From: Aulostomus chinensis | Taxonomy: Eukaryota > Chordata > Actinopteri > Syngnathiformes > Aulostomidae | Direction: 5' to 3' | Length of the DNA stretch: 64,000 nucleotides | Assembly (NCBI GenBank): GCA_037954235.1 | Contig: JBBMOA010000004.1 | Span: 496,001-560,000, forward strand | Shown: one piece after another, positions 21,369 through 31,682 of the stretch | Layout: every line of letters starts with the position of its first letter | How positions within the stretch are numbered: the first letter of the stretch is position 1 | Notes under the pieces: model-generated | Told to the model about the DNA's origin: nothing | Seen by the model: only the letters and a program-made list of their open reading frames with translations | Databases searched by the model: none | Translations under genes and position numbers: made by a program

Positions 21369-21419
21369 CTGTCCCTGCCTAACAGTTCACCTAACAGTTC
21401 ACCCAAGCAACTGACCCAG

Positions 21420-21960
21420 TCAAACAATATTGTCTTGTGAGGTTCTGTTCACTTTGTTAACACCGCTAGGTTTCCCAAACTTGGTTAGTCCGATTTTATT
21501 CAACATCTCCTGTTTCAGGACGTCAGAGTTGTTGGCCACTGTGGTATCCAGGTCTTGAAAAGCTTTCTGGGACTCCCCTGACAGGAAGGGGGCCAAAATG
21601 CAGACCCACTGGTCTTAAGGCCATTTCTCTCAGACAGCCATAGACTCAAAAGCATGGAGGTATGCCTCTAGATCATAGGTGGGGCCCATTTTAGTGATGT
21701 ACTCACTTGCATGAACTGTAGTGCTGGTGGCTGGGGGTCCTGCCGCATGCAACTGGCTTCTCTGTAGCTTGAGTTCCTCCTCCTTTAATCTGTTGGCCCT
21801 CTTTTGTTCTTCCAACAGAGCCTGGCTAGCTTCCATTTGAAGCCGGTGACTTTGCGTTAGCAGCCTCAGCATTTCCTCCATGATGTACTCTTTGGTACTC
21901 AGTCGTGCAAAGTGAATAGCCAAATCACTGATGGACATTCATTCTCACCCACGCCTCATA
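21420..21960 (-). pseudogene. Gypsy (Gmr1-like) gag fragment
   Basis: The minus-strand ORF 21938-21630 has a coiled coil (MEASQALLEEQKRANRLKEEE) and then ITKMGPTYDLEAYLHAFE, the conserved start of SCAN-like Gypsy Gag. After stops it continues ILAPFLSGESQKAFQDLD and GLTKFG. This is the capsid region typical of fish Gypsy elements. It directly abuts the ERV gag. Strand and order fit the pol at 10212-12640, but whether they were one element is not shown. Confidence 0.65.
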
Positions 21961-22149
21961 CCCTCATTCTCCACCAATTCACAGAGCCACCAACTCATTA
22001 CCTTCAGCTGGGCAGCAACTGCCCTGCTACAGGTAATAAGCTCTAGGGTTTGTAGTTTTTAATGGCAGCCATGATGGGTTGTAATCCTTGTTGCAGCCAC
22101 CGAGAGGGAATATATCATGTATCAATCCTTGCATGGATCTCATACTAAA

Positions 22150-22690
22150 AAGCGGCAGTAATCCAGCCTGGAAGTGACAAACCCATGGTATAGTTTTTCT
22201 GCATCTTTTTGAGATAGGATGTGTCTGATCTTAGCAATATTATTTAGATGAGAGAAGGCAGACCTCAAGATTTACAATGTGGGAGTTAAAGGACCTGATC
22301 AAAGATAACTCCCAGGTTTCCTAGTTCTTTAGTAGTGCTGGGGGCCAGGGTAATACCATCCAGGGTACCTATCTCATTAGATAAGATGTTCCTAAGGTGT
22401 TTTGGGCGCAGCACAATAACTTAAGTTTTGTCAGGTTTTAATAAAAGGAAATTGATGGTCATCAATGTTTTTATTTCCTTTAGATGGGCCTCCACTTTAG
22501 TCAGCTGATTTGATTCATGTGGACTCATTGTTAAGTGCAGCTGTGTGTCGTCTGCATAACAGTGAAAATTAATCGAGTGTTTCCTTATTATGTGACATAG
22601 TAAAAGCAAATATAGAGCGAGGAGGACGAGTCCAAGCATGGACCCTTGAAGAACACCAAGTAGAATTTTGTCATCAAAATTTCATGATGT
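22150..22690 (-). pseudogene. L2/Rex1-like LINE RT fragment
   Basis: The minus strand reads HSINFHCYADDTQLHL (YADD catalytic box) and QLTKVEAHLKEIKTLMTINFLLLKPDKT, followed in broken frames by ILSNEIGTLDGITLAP-like sequence. It is 5' and 3' incomplete. The same LINE family is present at 36200-38275 and 39560-43735. The ORF1 esterase piece at 24050-24700 on the same strand is likely its 5' part, separated by a SINE-containing insertion. Confidence 0.75.
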
Positions 22691-23252
22691 CATTGGTAGT
22701 CAGAGAAAAAGGAATACTTGGCTCAATAGAGCTATTGCTGTCTGTCAGTTGGACACGTGACAGACAAAAGAACAATTGATGAATGTCTTTCAAATTCTGC
22801 TCATAATTGATCTCGGATCTTTAGTCTTAAAGCATACTTTCATGTGGGCTAGATTTGTGATTTACCGTTAAATGATGTAGATTTTTTTTTAGACTTAATT
22901 GGAAGCCTATAATAATCAACAATTAGGTCAGAGACAAATAAATAAATACCAAGAATGCAAATGTTGTCGCCAAGGACAAAGTGAAATTTCTAAAAGAGTT
23001 ATGTCCATTAGGTCTGGTTCTGTTCTGGTTTGGGTTCTTTTTTCCAACCAATCACCTGGGAGCCCTTTTTGCATCAGTGAGTTGTCAATAAAAAGCTTGA
23101 GGAGGTAGGGAAAGGTTAGACATATGAACAGTGTTTTGGTTCCTACCATGCAGATGGATTTTGTCATGAAGAGGACTGTGTCAACCTGATGGATCAGGTG
23201 GCTTCTGAGAAGTTTCCTGTGGAAAATGGCCTTTAAAAAATGGTATTGGATA
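22691..23252. other. Unassigned sequence
   Basis: No coding region I can support. It may be LINE linker or sequence carried in with the SINE. Confidence 0.4.
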
Positions 23253-23490
23253 CGGTGGCATGGCGGTGCAGTGGTTAGCACAGTCGCCTCACAGCAAGGA
23301 GGTTCTGCGTTCCAGCCCTGGCTCTAGCACTGGGTTTTTCTGTGTGCCATTTGCAGGTTCTCCTGTGCCTGGGTAGGTTCTCTCCAGGTACTCTGATTTC
23401 CTCCCACAGTCCAAAGATATGCAAGAGGGGACTAGGTTAATTGGATACTCTAAATTGACCATAAGTGTGGCTGTGAGAGCGAATGGTTGT
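23253..23490 (+). repeat. tRNA-headed SINE copy
   Basis: Begins GGTGGCATGGCGGTGCAGTGG TTAGCAC (A-box-like), then CAGCAAGGAGGTTCTGCGTTCC (B-box-like), and continues into the body shared with 4158-4413 (GGTACTCTGATTTCCTCCCA, CCAAAGATATGCAAG, CTAAATTGACC). It is 3' truncated. Pol III boxes suggest a tRNA-derived promoter. It is not a functional tRNA gene. Confidence 0.65.
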
Positions 23491-24049
23491 CCAAATGCAC
23501 AGGCCACAGGATGCAAATGCAAAGGCCAGAAGCAGAATGCAGGGCTTGAGAAGGTGAAAGTTTTTCTTTAACATAGGAGCAAACAAAGGTTAATTTAAGG
23601 AGTTCTATTTGTGAGTGAGTGGTTGGACTCTCTGAGCGTGTAGGGGGACAATTATTATATTTAGAACACAAAATATTAATCTGAGGGACCAAAAATTTTT
23701 CCCTGTGCACATTCAAATCAAGCTACTTCCTTGCTCAATCACTGATCTGTGTAATGGCAAGCAGCTGCAAGCTCACACACAGCATCTCTTTTCTTTCAAC
23801 ATCATATCTGCACTCTCAACTAAGTCCAAGCACCTGGTCAAGGTTTCACTATTATTTGCCTCAGCAGTCATTTTTGCCAACTTAGTAAATGAGCATTGGG
23901 ACTTCTTTGAGCATGCATGGAATTCTAATGTCAGAGAATAATTTACTGTTCCTGGAAATCCACATCTGAGCTACACACCTGTCTAATGCAATGAAATTGT
24001 GTCATAGGGAAATTTTCTAAAGAGAGGGACAGACACAGTCTCTCTGGGG
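23491..24049. other. Unassigned sequence
   Basis: The short ORF at 23705-23941 has no recognisable motif. No repeat boundaries seen. Confidence 0.4.
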
Positions 24050-24700
24050 ATAAGATGGCAGCTCTGCCTCTTAATAGCCACTCTGGATTGTCAGGTGTAT
24101 AATAAACTGGGCCATTTTTCTCAAGATGAGAGCTCCTAAATTCAATGTGGGATGAAAGCTGTCCCTCCTAATCAGACCAGGCCTGTCAAAATTTTTTTTC
24201 CAGTTGTCTATGAAGCCCACTTCATTTGCTGGGCATCACCTCAACAGCCAGCAGTTGATCGATAAAATGTGGCTAACCATTTCATTGCTGGTCTGTTTTG
24301 GCAGGGGTCCTCAGAACACGGAGTCCAATATTGTCTTCACAAATGTACACATTACGTAATATTTATTTTAGCGACCTTGGACTGGTGCAGTCTGATGTCA
24401 TTACCACCAATGTGAATAATAATTTTACCATATTCACAGTTGCTTTAACCAGCAGTTTTAGGTTACACTCAACGTCACCTGCTCTGGCCCTAGTAATACA
24501 TTTGTCTATGGTTGCCAGTGTTACCAATTTCAGGTTCCTCAGTGTGGAATTTCTTAGTGGGTGTATTGCAGAGTGGGGAAAACCTGTTGGAAATGTGAAA
24601 CAGTAGTTAGTCACTAACAGTGGGCTTCTGTTTAGAACTATGTTTCCTTTGAACAGTCACCCAGGAGGTACACAGACATTTGACAATGGGCATGGATATT
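24050..24700 (-). pseudogene. LINE ORF1 with SGNH-esterase-like motifs
   Basis: Minus-strand frames contain HIGGNDIRLHQS (block with G-x-N-D, about 24424-24390), SGPLP, and RRDSFHPT (D-x-x-H, near 24170-24150). These are the signature blocks of the GDSL/SGNH esterase found in ORF1 of some L2/CR1-clade LINEs. Stops and frameshifts separate them. The orientation matches the RT fragment at 22150-22690. Confidence 0.6.
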
Positions 24701-25287
24701 TGATTCTCTGTATGCCTTTCAGGTTTATTGACCAAACAGTCCTTAAGAAATCTATGGAGTCTTCAGCATATGACTGGAGAGATGTTACCAGGGGTTGAAG
24801 TGAATAATCAAAAAAGGTTTGAAATGTTCATAGTAATAGAGCCCATGGAACCCATAGGACAGAGAATGTGTACAAATATATACAAGTATCAAATTACAAT
24901 GAGTCATTGGCACCAATTTAAGTGTTTTACAATGTATTAATCTACAGTGTACACAACTGTATGCATACACTGCTAGTGTGTGTCATAGAAATAAAGCATA
25001 CAGTATACTGTGCTTAGCAAATACATCACAAAGATGTCCCTAAACACTGACAGGTCTAGTAATTGCATTCAGTGGATCATAAAATTGCACAAATTGCATC
25101 ACTCTTGCCCCAATGACAGAGGAGGAGAGGGGATGTGTGCAGCCAGGGTTTGAATGCAAACCATGTTTCAATGCAGTCTCAGTTAATTAAAAACTCTAGG
25201 ATGCTGCATGCATATCAATGGGTCACCTCAGCTTTGGCCTTCAAAATCTCCTGCATGAGGAGTTTCAATGGGCTCTTTACTTTTCTG
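24701..25287. other. Unassigned AT-rich sequence
   Basis: No gene, repeat or regulatory element that I can support. Confidence 0.4.
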
Positions 25288-26765
25288 CACTGTTAAAAAA
25301 TTAAAGCTCAGAAAACTCACATTATCAAGGCAACTCGATGCGATAGATTTTGGGGTTTTCTCAACTTTTTCATGAGTTGTTGACAAAAGTAGGATTTTCT
25401 AGTTGAATTAAAAGTTCTGTCAACATGGATCTTTATGTTTTCCTTTTCATGATTTTCTTGTTGAGCCAACAATAAATGTCTTGTTTTAATAACATAGTTT
25501 TCTGCCTTGACACAATTAATATAATCTTATTGAATAAACATAAATCTTTGTTTAGGCACCACTTGAAATTCTCTTTCGACCAACATTGATTATCTTTCTT
25601 TGATGGCACATATTTTGCCTTAAATAAATTTTTCTTGTTGAATATAAAAAATAAAATGTGTCTGTTCTGTTGTAAATTCTAGTGAAGCTAAAAACAAAAT
25701 CTGGCTCTACTGCCATGCATTTCCATCTTCAATATAGATTTATTGAGTCATACAAAATGTATTCACTTGGCAAAGACTTTGTGTTGTACATGACAACAAA
25801 ATTTAAGAAATCAACAAGATATTGTTCTTCATAACAATTCAAATAAAATAATTAGAAATCACTGCAGCACTCATTAGAAGAGAAAATTAATAATAAGATA
25901 AGTACACCTTAAATATTGCTTTCACAACAGTTAAAAGCAAAATAAAAATCTTCAAAGCATGTACTAAAACTCAAATAGTAACAAGGTGAGTGCATTGTGT
26001 AATTTCCAATGTTTAGAGTTACGTACTGAAATGTACCCAAGCTTAAAAATCCAACATGTGTATTATTTTACAGACCCTGAACTTGGATTGGTAATAACCA
26101 CATCTTTAAAACAAAAGGTTTTGTACATTGAAATTGAAAAAATCGGAATAAGACAGAACAATCAAACATACGAACATGTTCACACAAGTTAGAAAAACAT
26201 TACTTGCTGGAAATTTGTTATCTGTCAACCTGTGTCCCTCAGTCTGTCTGTGCCTCTCCTCTCTCACTATGCATTTGTTTTTGTGTGCATGTGCCAGTGA
26301 CTGCAGTTCCCTTTTTTTAACACAAATTTGTAGATCTGTTGTCCTATTTTAATGTCTGTCTCCTCATTTCTGTTTGTGTTGACAAAATTATACAAAAATT
26401 ATAGCTTTGACAACTACATTAACATCAATGTTATACTGATATCTGAACTGTGATCAGTCAAAACCCAAAGTTTATTCCACAAAAGAAGCTTTTGTGCTTA
26501 GAATGAAAGAAATATGCCTGTATATACTAGAATATTGCACAAGTCAAACTTACATTTTTCACACAAGCAAGAACAATTAAAACATTTCTAAAACGATGGT
26601 GTTACCTGAGAATCTTTTCTGTCCCTCATTCTGTCTCACTTTTAGTGTCATTTTTTAAATCTTTTTCTGTGTCCTTCAAATTTTCAGTGTTTGTTTCTTG
26701 ATCAGCATTTCAGACTTGTGGATTGTTTGTGCATGCTGAATGGCATTTAAGCCAGTAGCTTTGTT
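25288..26765. other. Element A, 3' non-coding and subterminal region
   Basis: AT-rich, with repeated short motifs such as TTGTTGA, AAGT and CTCAACTT near the tip, as expected for subterminal transposase-binding arrays. AATAAA-type signals occur on the minus strand (for example at about 26471). No ORF is supported; 25986-26192 shows no family signal. Confidence 0.45.
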
Positions 26766-27327
26766 TTAAGCGACCTTGTGCGCTGTGAGTATCTGGATCC
26801 AAGCTGAAAAAAAAATGGTCTGAATTGCTTCAAAGGTGTAAATCATCTTCTTTGGACAGTCAATGTTTATGGCATACAGAAGGCCAAAGAGATAGGCAAA
26901 GGCTGTGGAGATGTCTGGGATGTCCTGAAGCGTGATTGCTCCTTCCAACACAATAGCTGTGTCCAACAAATCTGGCACACCATCATCTTCAAAGACAGAA
27001 AGAATGGCAACAGGCGCACTGTTGATCACACATTCTTCTGGTTCAGTAGCCTGACAAAAATAAATAAATAAATAAATAAATGAATTAAAAAAAGGTAGAT
27101 TATAAATATACCATATTAATAACCAGATTCAACTGGGGCTGGACAATTAATCACAAATAACAATAAATCACAACATGACCTCCTGAAACTTTTCAAATTG
27201 CAGAAGTTGCAATCATACTTTGACATGAAATTTGTGTCAAAATACACATTCACAACTTTTTTTGCAGATATCATTCAATCATTCTAGTGACATATTTTTA
27301 GTATAGCATTCAAAAAGCCCATGCATC

Positions 27328-27790
27328 CATCCATTGTTTTCCACTTATTCTTACATTAAGGGTTGCAGGGGGGCAAATCAGATTATGTCACAGAGAAATT
27401 GCATTCTTCAGGAAAAAATAAACTGCATTTAGTTATTTCATGAACTGCAATTTTTTGTGTCAACGGGCGAGAGGTGGGGTTCACCCTAGACAGGTCACCA
27501 GTCCATCACAGGACCAACACATAGAGACAGACAACCATTCACACTCACAGTCACACCTACAGTCAATTTAGAGTCTGGATTAACCTCGTCCCCTCTTGAT
27601 GTCTTTGGACTGTGGGAGGAAGCTGGAGTACCAGAGAGAACTCACACAGGAACAGGGAGAACATGCAGACTCACACAGAAAGACCCTGTGATGGAGCCGG
27701 GACTCCAACCCAGAACCTTCTTGCTGTGAGGCACCTCGTTGTGTTGGCCCTGGGATGGACTGGCGACCTATACAGGGTGAACCCCGCCTC
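27328..27790 (-). repeat. Nested SINE copy with a small inverted piece
   Basis: 27460-27740 is the reverse complement of the SINE body (CCTCACAGCAAGAAGGTTCTG, CTTCCTCCCACAGTCC, CTGGTGACC). The ATCCATCCATTG tail is at 27328-27342 after a gap of about 90 bp of foreign sequence. 27741-27790 repeats the end of the body (GGATGGACTGGCGACC, GGTGAACCCCGCCTCTC) on the plus strand, so two pieces meet head to head. Confidence 0.6.
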
Positions 27791-27890
27791 TCAGACCACT
27801 TTACATAGGAACATCATGTTTAACTTTAGAAGCTTTATCATTATTTGAATAAAGTCCACCATGGAAATGAAACAATGACGGATGCTGGCA

Positions 27891-27949
27891 AAGTTGTGTC
27901 CCTTAGCCACATTGCTCCTCACCGTTGCTGAGACTGACAGTAGATTTTG
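27891..27949. repeat. 59-bp segment duplicated at 28681-28738
   Basis: AGTTGTGTCCCTTAGCCACA followed by TGCTCCTCACCGTTGCT and AGACTGACAGTA is shared with only a few differences, in the same orientation and about 790 bp apart, on either side of a gene 2 exon. Confidence 0.75.
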
Positions 27950-28744
27950 TGCTTTGTTGCTTCCACAACATATACTAGGTACCGGACAACATGTAGAATA
28001 CCAGGTTTGCTGTGTGTTTGGCTTTTCTCCTAAAATCAAATATTTTTAATATATTTAAGATAATGAAAGTTTTAAGTAAAAATGAAGCACAACATCATTC
28101 ATTCAATCATTTTAAGTTTTGATTTAGAAGTAATGCTTATTTTATTTGTAAAATACAATGTGAGTTCTGCACCTTCAATTGAGATTTAAATTCAAATTCA
28201 ATTTTAGCTTCCAGCAATATTGAAAACAATATTCTTGATACTGTACACCCCCACAGAGTCCAACTTATACGTATCCCTTTATATTCAACTATAATATGTT
28301 GCATATAGCTGCTACTTACAGAACATTTCAGGAAAAAGGAGGTTGCGTCATCTCGGACATAGATTGGGAGGCCCCTCAATGCTGCTGTGCTGCGATGAAA
28401 TGTGATGTTCGAGGTCTTACAAGTTCCATGTTGAAAAGAAAAGAATTTTGATCAGTTTTTCAGTGATACATTTACACAGTAAATCAAAACTATACAAATA
28501 ATAAAGATACAGCACACATCAAAAAATCCTTAGAAGGAACCCTGAAATATTAGGCCAGTTCATGTTGTTCTTGGATAGATATTTGTATCTCAAGTGTTTA
28601 TTGAACAAAAACTCACTAGAAGTAAGACTGAGCTTATTAAGTCACCAGGAGGCTGCCACGTTTTGCTCCATGCTAGCATAGTTGTGTCCCTTAGCCACAA
28701 TGCTCCTCACCGTTGCTCAGACTGACAGTACATTTTGAGGGGGG

Positions 28745-29225
28745 GGCGTATTCCTCCTGGGACGGCGCTTTTATGGCAATATGAGTGAAGTCATTGGAGA
28801 ATCCGGCTCCTGCTGCAAATTGTGCTTTAATATTGACCTGTTCAACTGCACCGTAAGGGAATTTAATGTACCTGTGGGAGAGGCAGATGATCAGGTCCAC
28901 CACCAAGGGCATGGACCGGCTGAGGGTCGACTGACTCACCCCGGAACAGTCCGCCATCTCCCGCTGGAAAGCTTTTTTGTGCCCGATGTATGTGCGGCTA
29001 TCAAATAATGTCAGTTACCAAACACCACCACAGGGTGTCGGCAACGGACCAAAGTGCAGTTAACGCAAGAATCGGCTTTCCGCCAACTTCTACGTTCAAC
29101 CTCCAGAGTTGGCGTGAAACAACGCAAGAATCAAAGAACTTTTCGCGCTGATGCATCTGAACGTGGGTGTCGATCCTGGCGTATGCAAGTTTTTTTTGCG
29201 TTAACCTCGTTGATACATGAGGCCC
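28745..29225 (-). mobile_element. Harbinger-type element, truncated, nested in element A
   Basis: The right end TTGATACATGAGGCCC (to 29225) is the terminal repeat shared with 47405-47980, 57291-59207 and 62445, and is followed by CTG. The minus strand encodes GVSQSTLSRSMPLVVDLI, YIKFPYGAVEQ and AQFAAGAGFSNDFTHIAIKAPS, the N-terminal and pre-catalytic part of a PIF/Harbinger (HARBI1-like) transposase. No left terminal repeat is seen, so it is truncated. Transposase frames are only partly open. Confidence 0.7.
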
Positions 29226-29654
29226 CTGGTCTGACCATGCAGGGTTCTTTTGAGATTATCAAGATACTTTTTTTTTTTTTACACATTGTTATTTTAAGAC
29301 TTTTTGGCTTCAAGTAACTTCTTGCCTGTTCATCGAGTGAATCAAGAAGGTCAGCCATCTTCTTTCCACGAACCTCACTTTTGGCCCGGTACAGCCTAAG
29401 TAAATGAGGCCCAAACTTGTCCAGAGACTCCCTGAAGGTCTCCCAAGAGATTTTTGCCAGTGATCCGATGAAACTCCTCTGATAGCTTCAAAAAACAAAA
29501 CAGCTCAATTTCAATTTCAGTAAAATATCTTTATCAAAGATAGTCCTACTAGGTCCAAGTCATATTACTCAGAAAAAGATCACTGCCCAAACCGTGTAAT
29601 TTATTACACTGGAACCCCATTATGACAAGTACAATAACCTCTAAAATGACACTA

Positions 29655-30329
29655 CCATAAATTCCGGACGATAGAGCGCACCGTTATGTAAGCCGTAGAT
29701 GCTTATTTTAGGGAAAAAAAATCAACTTTGTACACGTATAAGCCGCACCGGTAAATCAGCCGCGATGCACGGTGGAAACACCTCGGCCGCCTGTTCTCTG
29801 CGTGTTGACCCAGTCTTCCAGAGCGTTTTCAAGTTCGGGCCATCTGCTATTATGACCTCTGAAAGCTTTTGTAGTCTTTTTGCATTGGGTCAGTTCGTCA
29901 TGTTGCCGCCTCCAGCGTCTCACCATCGATTTGTTTATGCCAAACTTATGTGCTGCAGCTCTATTTCCATCTTTAACCGCCAGATTGATTGCCTTTAACT
30001 TGAAAGCTGCATCATAAGCATTCCTTCTTCGGCTCTCCATCTTGAGGGTGAGTACAAATGACTGAAAATATCATGTGATGCTCTTTTTACACTGCACCGC
30101 AGCATGGACTGGACGGTACTTAGAGAAATTACCATAACATTTGGCAAGGAATTTCCCTAAGTACGGTACTTGGAGCTGCCATCAGGAACAATAGGGAATT
30201 ACTGCCCGCTGCCGCTGCCCGCCACACCCCAGGGTGAAGGTAAAATCCTCGTATAAGACGCACTGGAGTATAAGCCGCAGGGCATGAAGCGTCGAAAAAA
30301 AGTCACGGCTTATAGTCCAGAATTTACGG
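29655..30329 (-). mobile_element. Pogo/Tigger-like element nested in element A
   Basis: The ends CCATAAATTCCGGAC and GTCCAGAATTTACGG are inverted repeats of about 15 bp (with mismatches), flanked by TA on both sides (29653-29654, 30330-30331), the target duplication of Tc1/mariner/pogo elements. The minus-strand ORF 30040-29756 encodes a helix-turn-helix DNA-binding start (NAYDAAFKLKAINLAV, FGINKSMVRRWRRQ) as in Tigger transposases, but no DDE core. It also contains the TATAAGCCGCA-type motif common in this family. A short deletion derivative. Confidence 0.75.
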
Positions 30330-31682
30330 TAGTATATATGGTTTTACCCTCAGCCTCTTTTGCAGCCATATAGGGGGCAGCATGTATACACATTTTTAAA
30401 GTATATCAATGCACAGTACATTACACACGGTCTAAATGATTTTTCACAACATATTATTCACACCGGATTACGCACTAAAATCAGACATTAGCAAATGAAA
30501 AGGGGGCAGTCTTACCTGCTCGATGTAAACAGTGCAGGCCATCTCTCAAGGACCTCTGATACCATGGGCTGCCCCTCTACTACTTCATTACGTCTCAGGG
30601 AAAACGTCAGGTTCATTTTGCTTAGGATCAATGTTGTGTCTTTCCTCTTCTTCTTTATTTCTTCAGCAAGAAGCAGTCTTTCCTCCTCAAGAGAAGAACT
30701 ATCATGGTTTTGCGGATGATCTGGAACATGATTCACCTCTCCACGTCTGGGTTTTTTAGGGTGAATGGACTGTCACTGCCTCCCCTTTTTCTTCTGCTGT
30801 TAACATCTACTTCGTTACAGCCTGCCTGGTGCAACTTTGATCGGTAATTCCCAAGCTTGTACCAGATACTTGTGGTCCATCCTTCATAGCCAAAGACACT
30901 GCCTGGTTCCTTGAGGCATGGATACTTGTGAACCAGTGCAGAGGCAACTGATTCAAGTTCATCTCGCTCAGGGTAACTTTTGATTTCAAAAGTTGCCTCT
31001 GCAATTTTATCCAATATTTCCATTTTAATGTCTCTTGTTATGTCTAGGCCCTTTTTTGTCTTCTCATAAACGTCATTACCCTTGCGTAATTTTAATTCAA
31101 CGTCATATGAGAACTTTGGAACAGGGAACATTTTGTAGCATGCCTCATGTTTAGCTGAATGGAGTTGGTATAGCTAGGGCTGAACGTGTCAGAGTTAACA
31201 CCGATTGTTTCTGCTGTGGATGATGAACAGCTGGAACAGTTGGGGGAGGATACATCACGTTGCTACAGGATATGAAGGACCGCATGTTCAGCTGGTAATT
31301 TGGACATTGTTGTTAAATTGCACAAGGAATTTCCAAATTATGGATCCTCAAACTGGAGAGAGAAATCTTCTTGAAGCTCAAGTCTCTCTTTAATCACATT
31401 AATGAGATCAGCAACAGACTCTGGAATATGACCAAGCTGCAGTCACCGGACTACTCTAGAAGAGAGAACTACGTGAAGTAACAGAGTCTGGAAAAAAGGA
31501 GGAGAATATATTAAAACATGATCAGAAAACTATGATTATGTAAGCATATTTAGCAACTTTTTTGCGACATTTATCCAGAAAATCTAAAAACGTGTTTGCA
31601 ATTCAAAAACATGCAAGCATGCTTATTTTGTGTTTCTTTATTAAAACAGGTGGCACAAGATGTCATACCATTTTGATATGCT

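Larger units (their letters stand above)
14865..21400 (-). mobile_element. Endogenous retrovirus: 3' LTR, pol, pro, gag; env nearly absent; 5' LTR missing
   Basis: Minus-strand order is gag (21368 to about 19780), protease (about 19760-19450), RT (19446-17386), RNase H and integrase (17346-15640), a remnant of about 330 bp, the polypurine tract and the 3' LTR. Several features resemble gamma/epsilon-type fish retroviruses: the YVDD RT box, protease and pol sharing one frame, the RNase H to integrase layout and the integrase tail. There is no room for a normal env of 1.5-2 kb, and no second LTR lies beyond 21400, where a Gypsy gag fragment begins. Frameshifts in gag and stops in pro and pol make it defective. 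Confidence 0.85.
26766..31190 (-). pseudogene. Element A gene 2: SAMD3-like multi-exon protein
   Basis: Pieces in order on the minus strand: 31190-30767 (FPVPKFSYDVEL, VASALVHKYPCLKEPGS, YKLGNYRSKLHQAGCNEV), 30765-30515 (NHVPDHPQ, MNLTFSLRRNEVVEGQPMVS, LERWPALF, ending CAG|GTAAG), about 29490-29330 (LYRAKSEVRGKKMADLL), about 28412-28322 (STAALRGLPIYVRDD, then GT donor) and 27029-26766 (VLEGAITLQDIP, FGLLYAINIDCPKK). The block order matches gene 2 of element B and multi-copy fish proteins called SAMD3-like. No SAM domain is evident here. Lesions are a frameshift in the A-run near 30766 and another near 31135. Biochemical role unknown; its fixed pairing with a transposase suggests an accessory transposition protein. 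Confidence 0.65.

Noticed and set aside
14865..21400. A replication-competent retrovirus
   Set aside because: The 5' LTR and env are missing, gag is frameshifted, and pro and pol contain stop codons.
23253..23320. tRNA-like A and B boxes
   Set aside because: They belong to the head of a SINE; no cloverleaf or anticodon arm can be closed.
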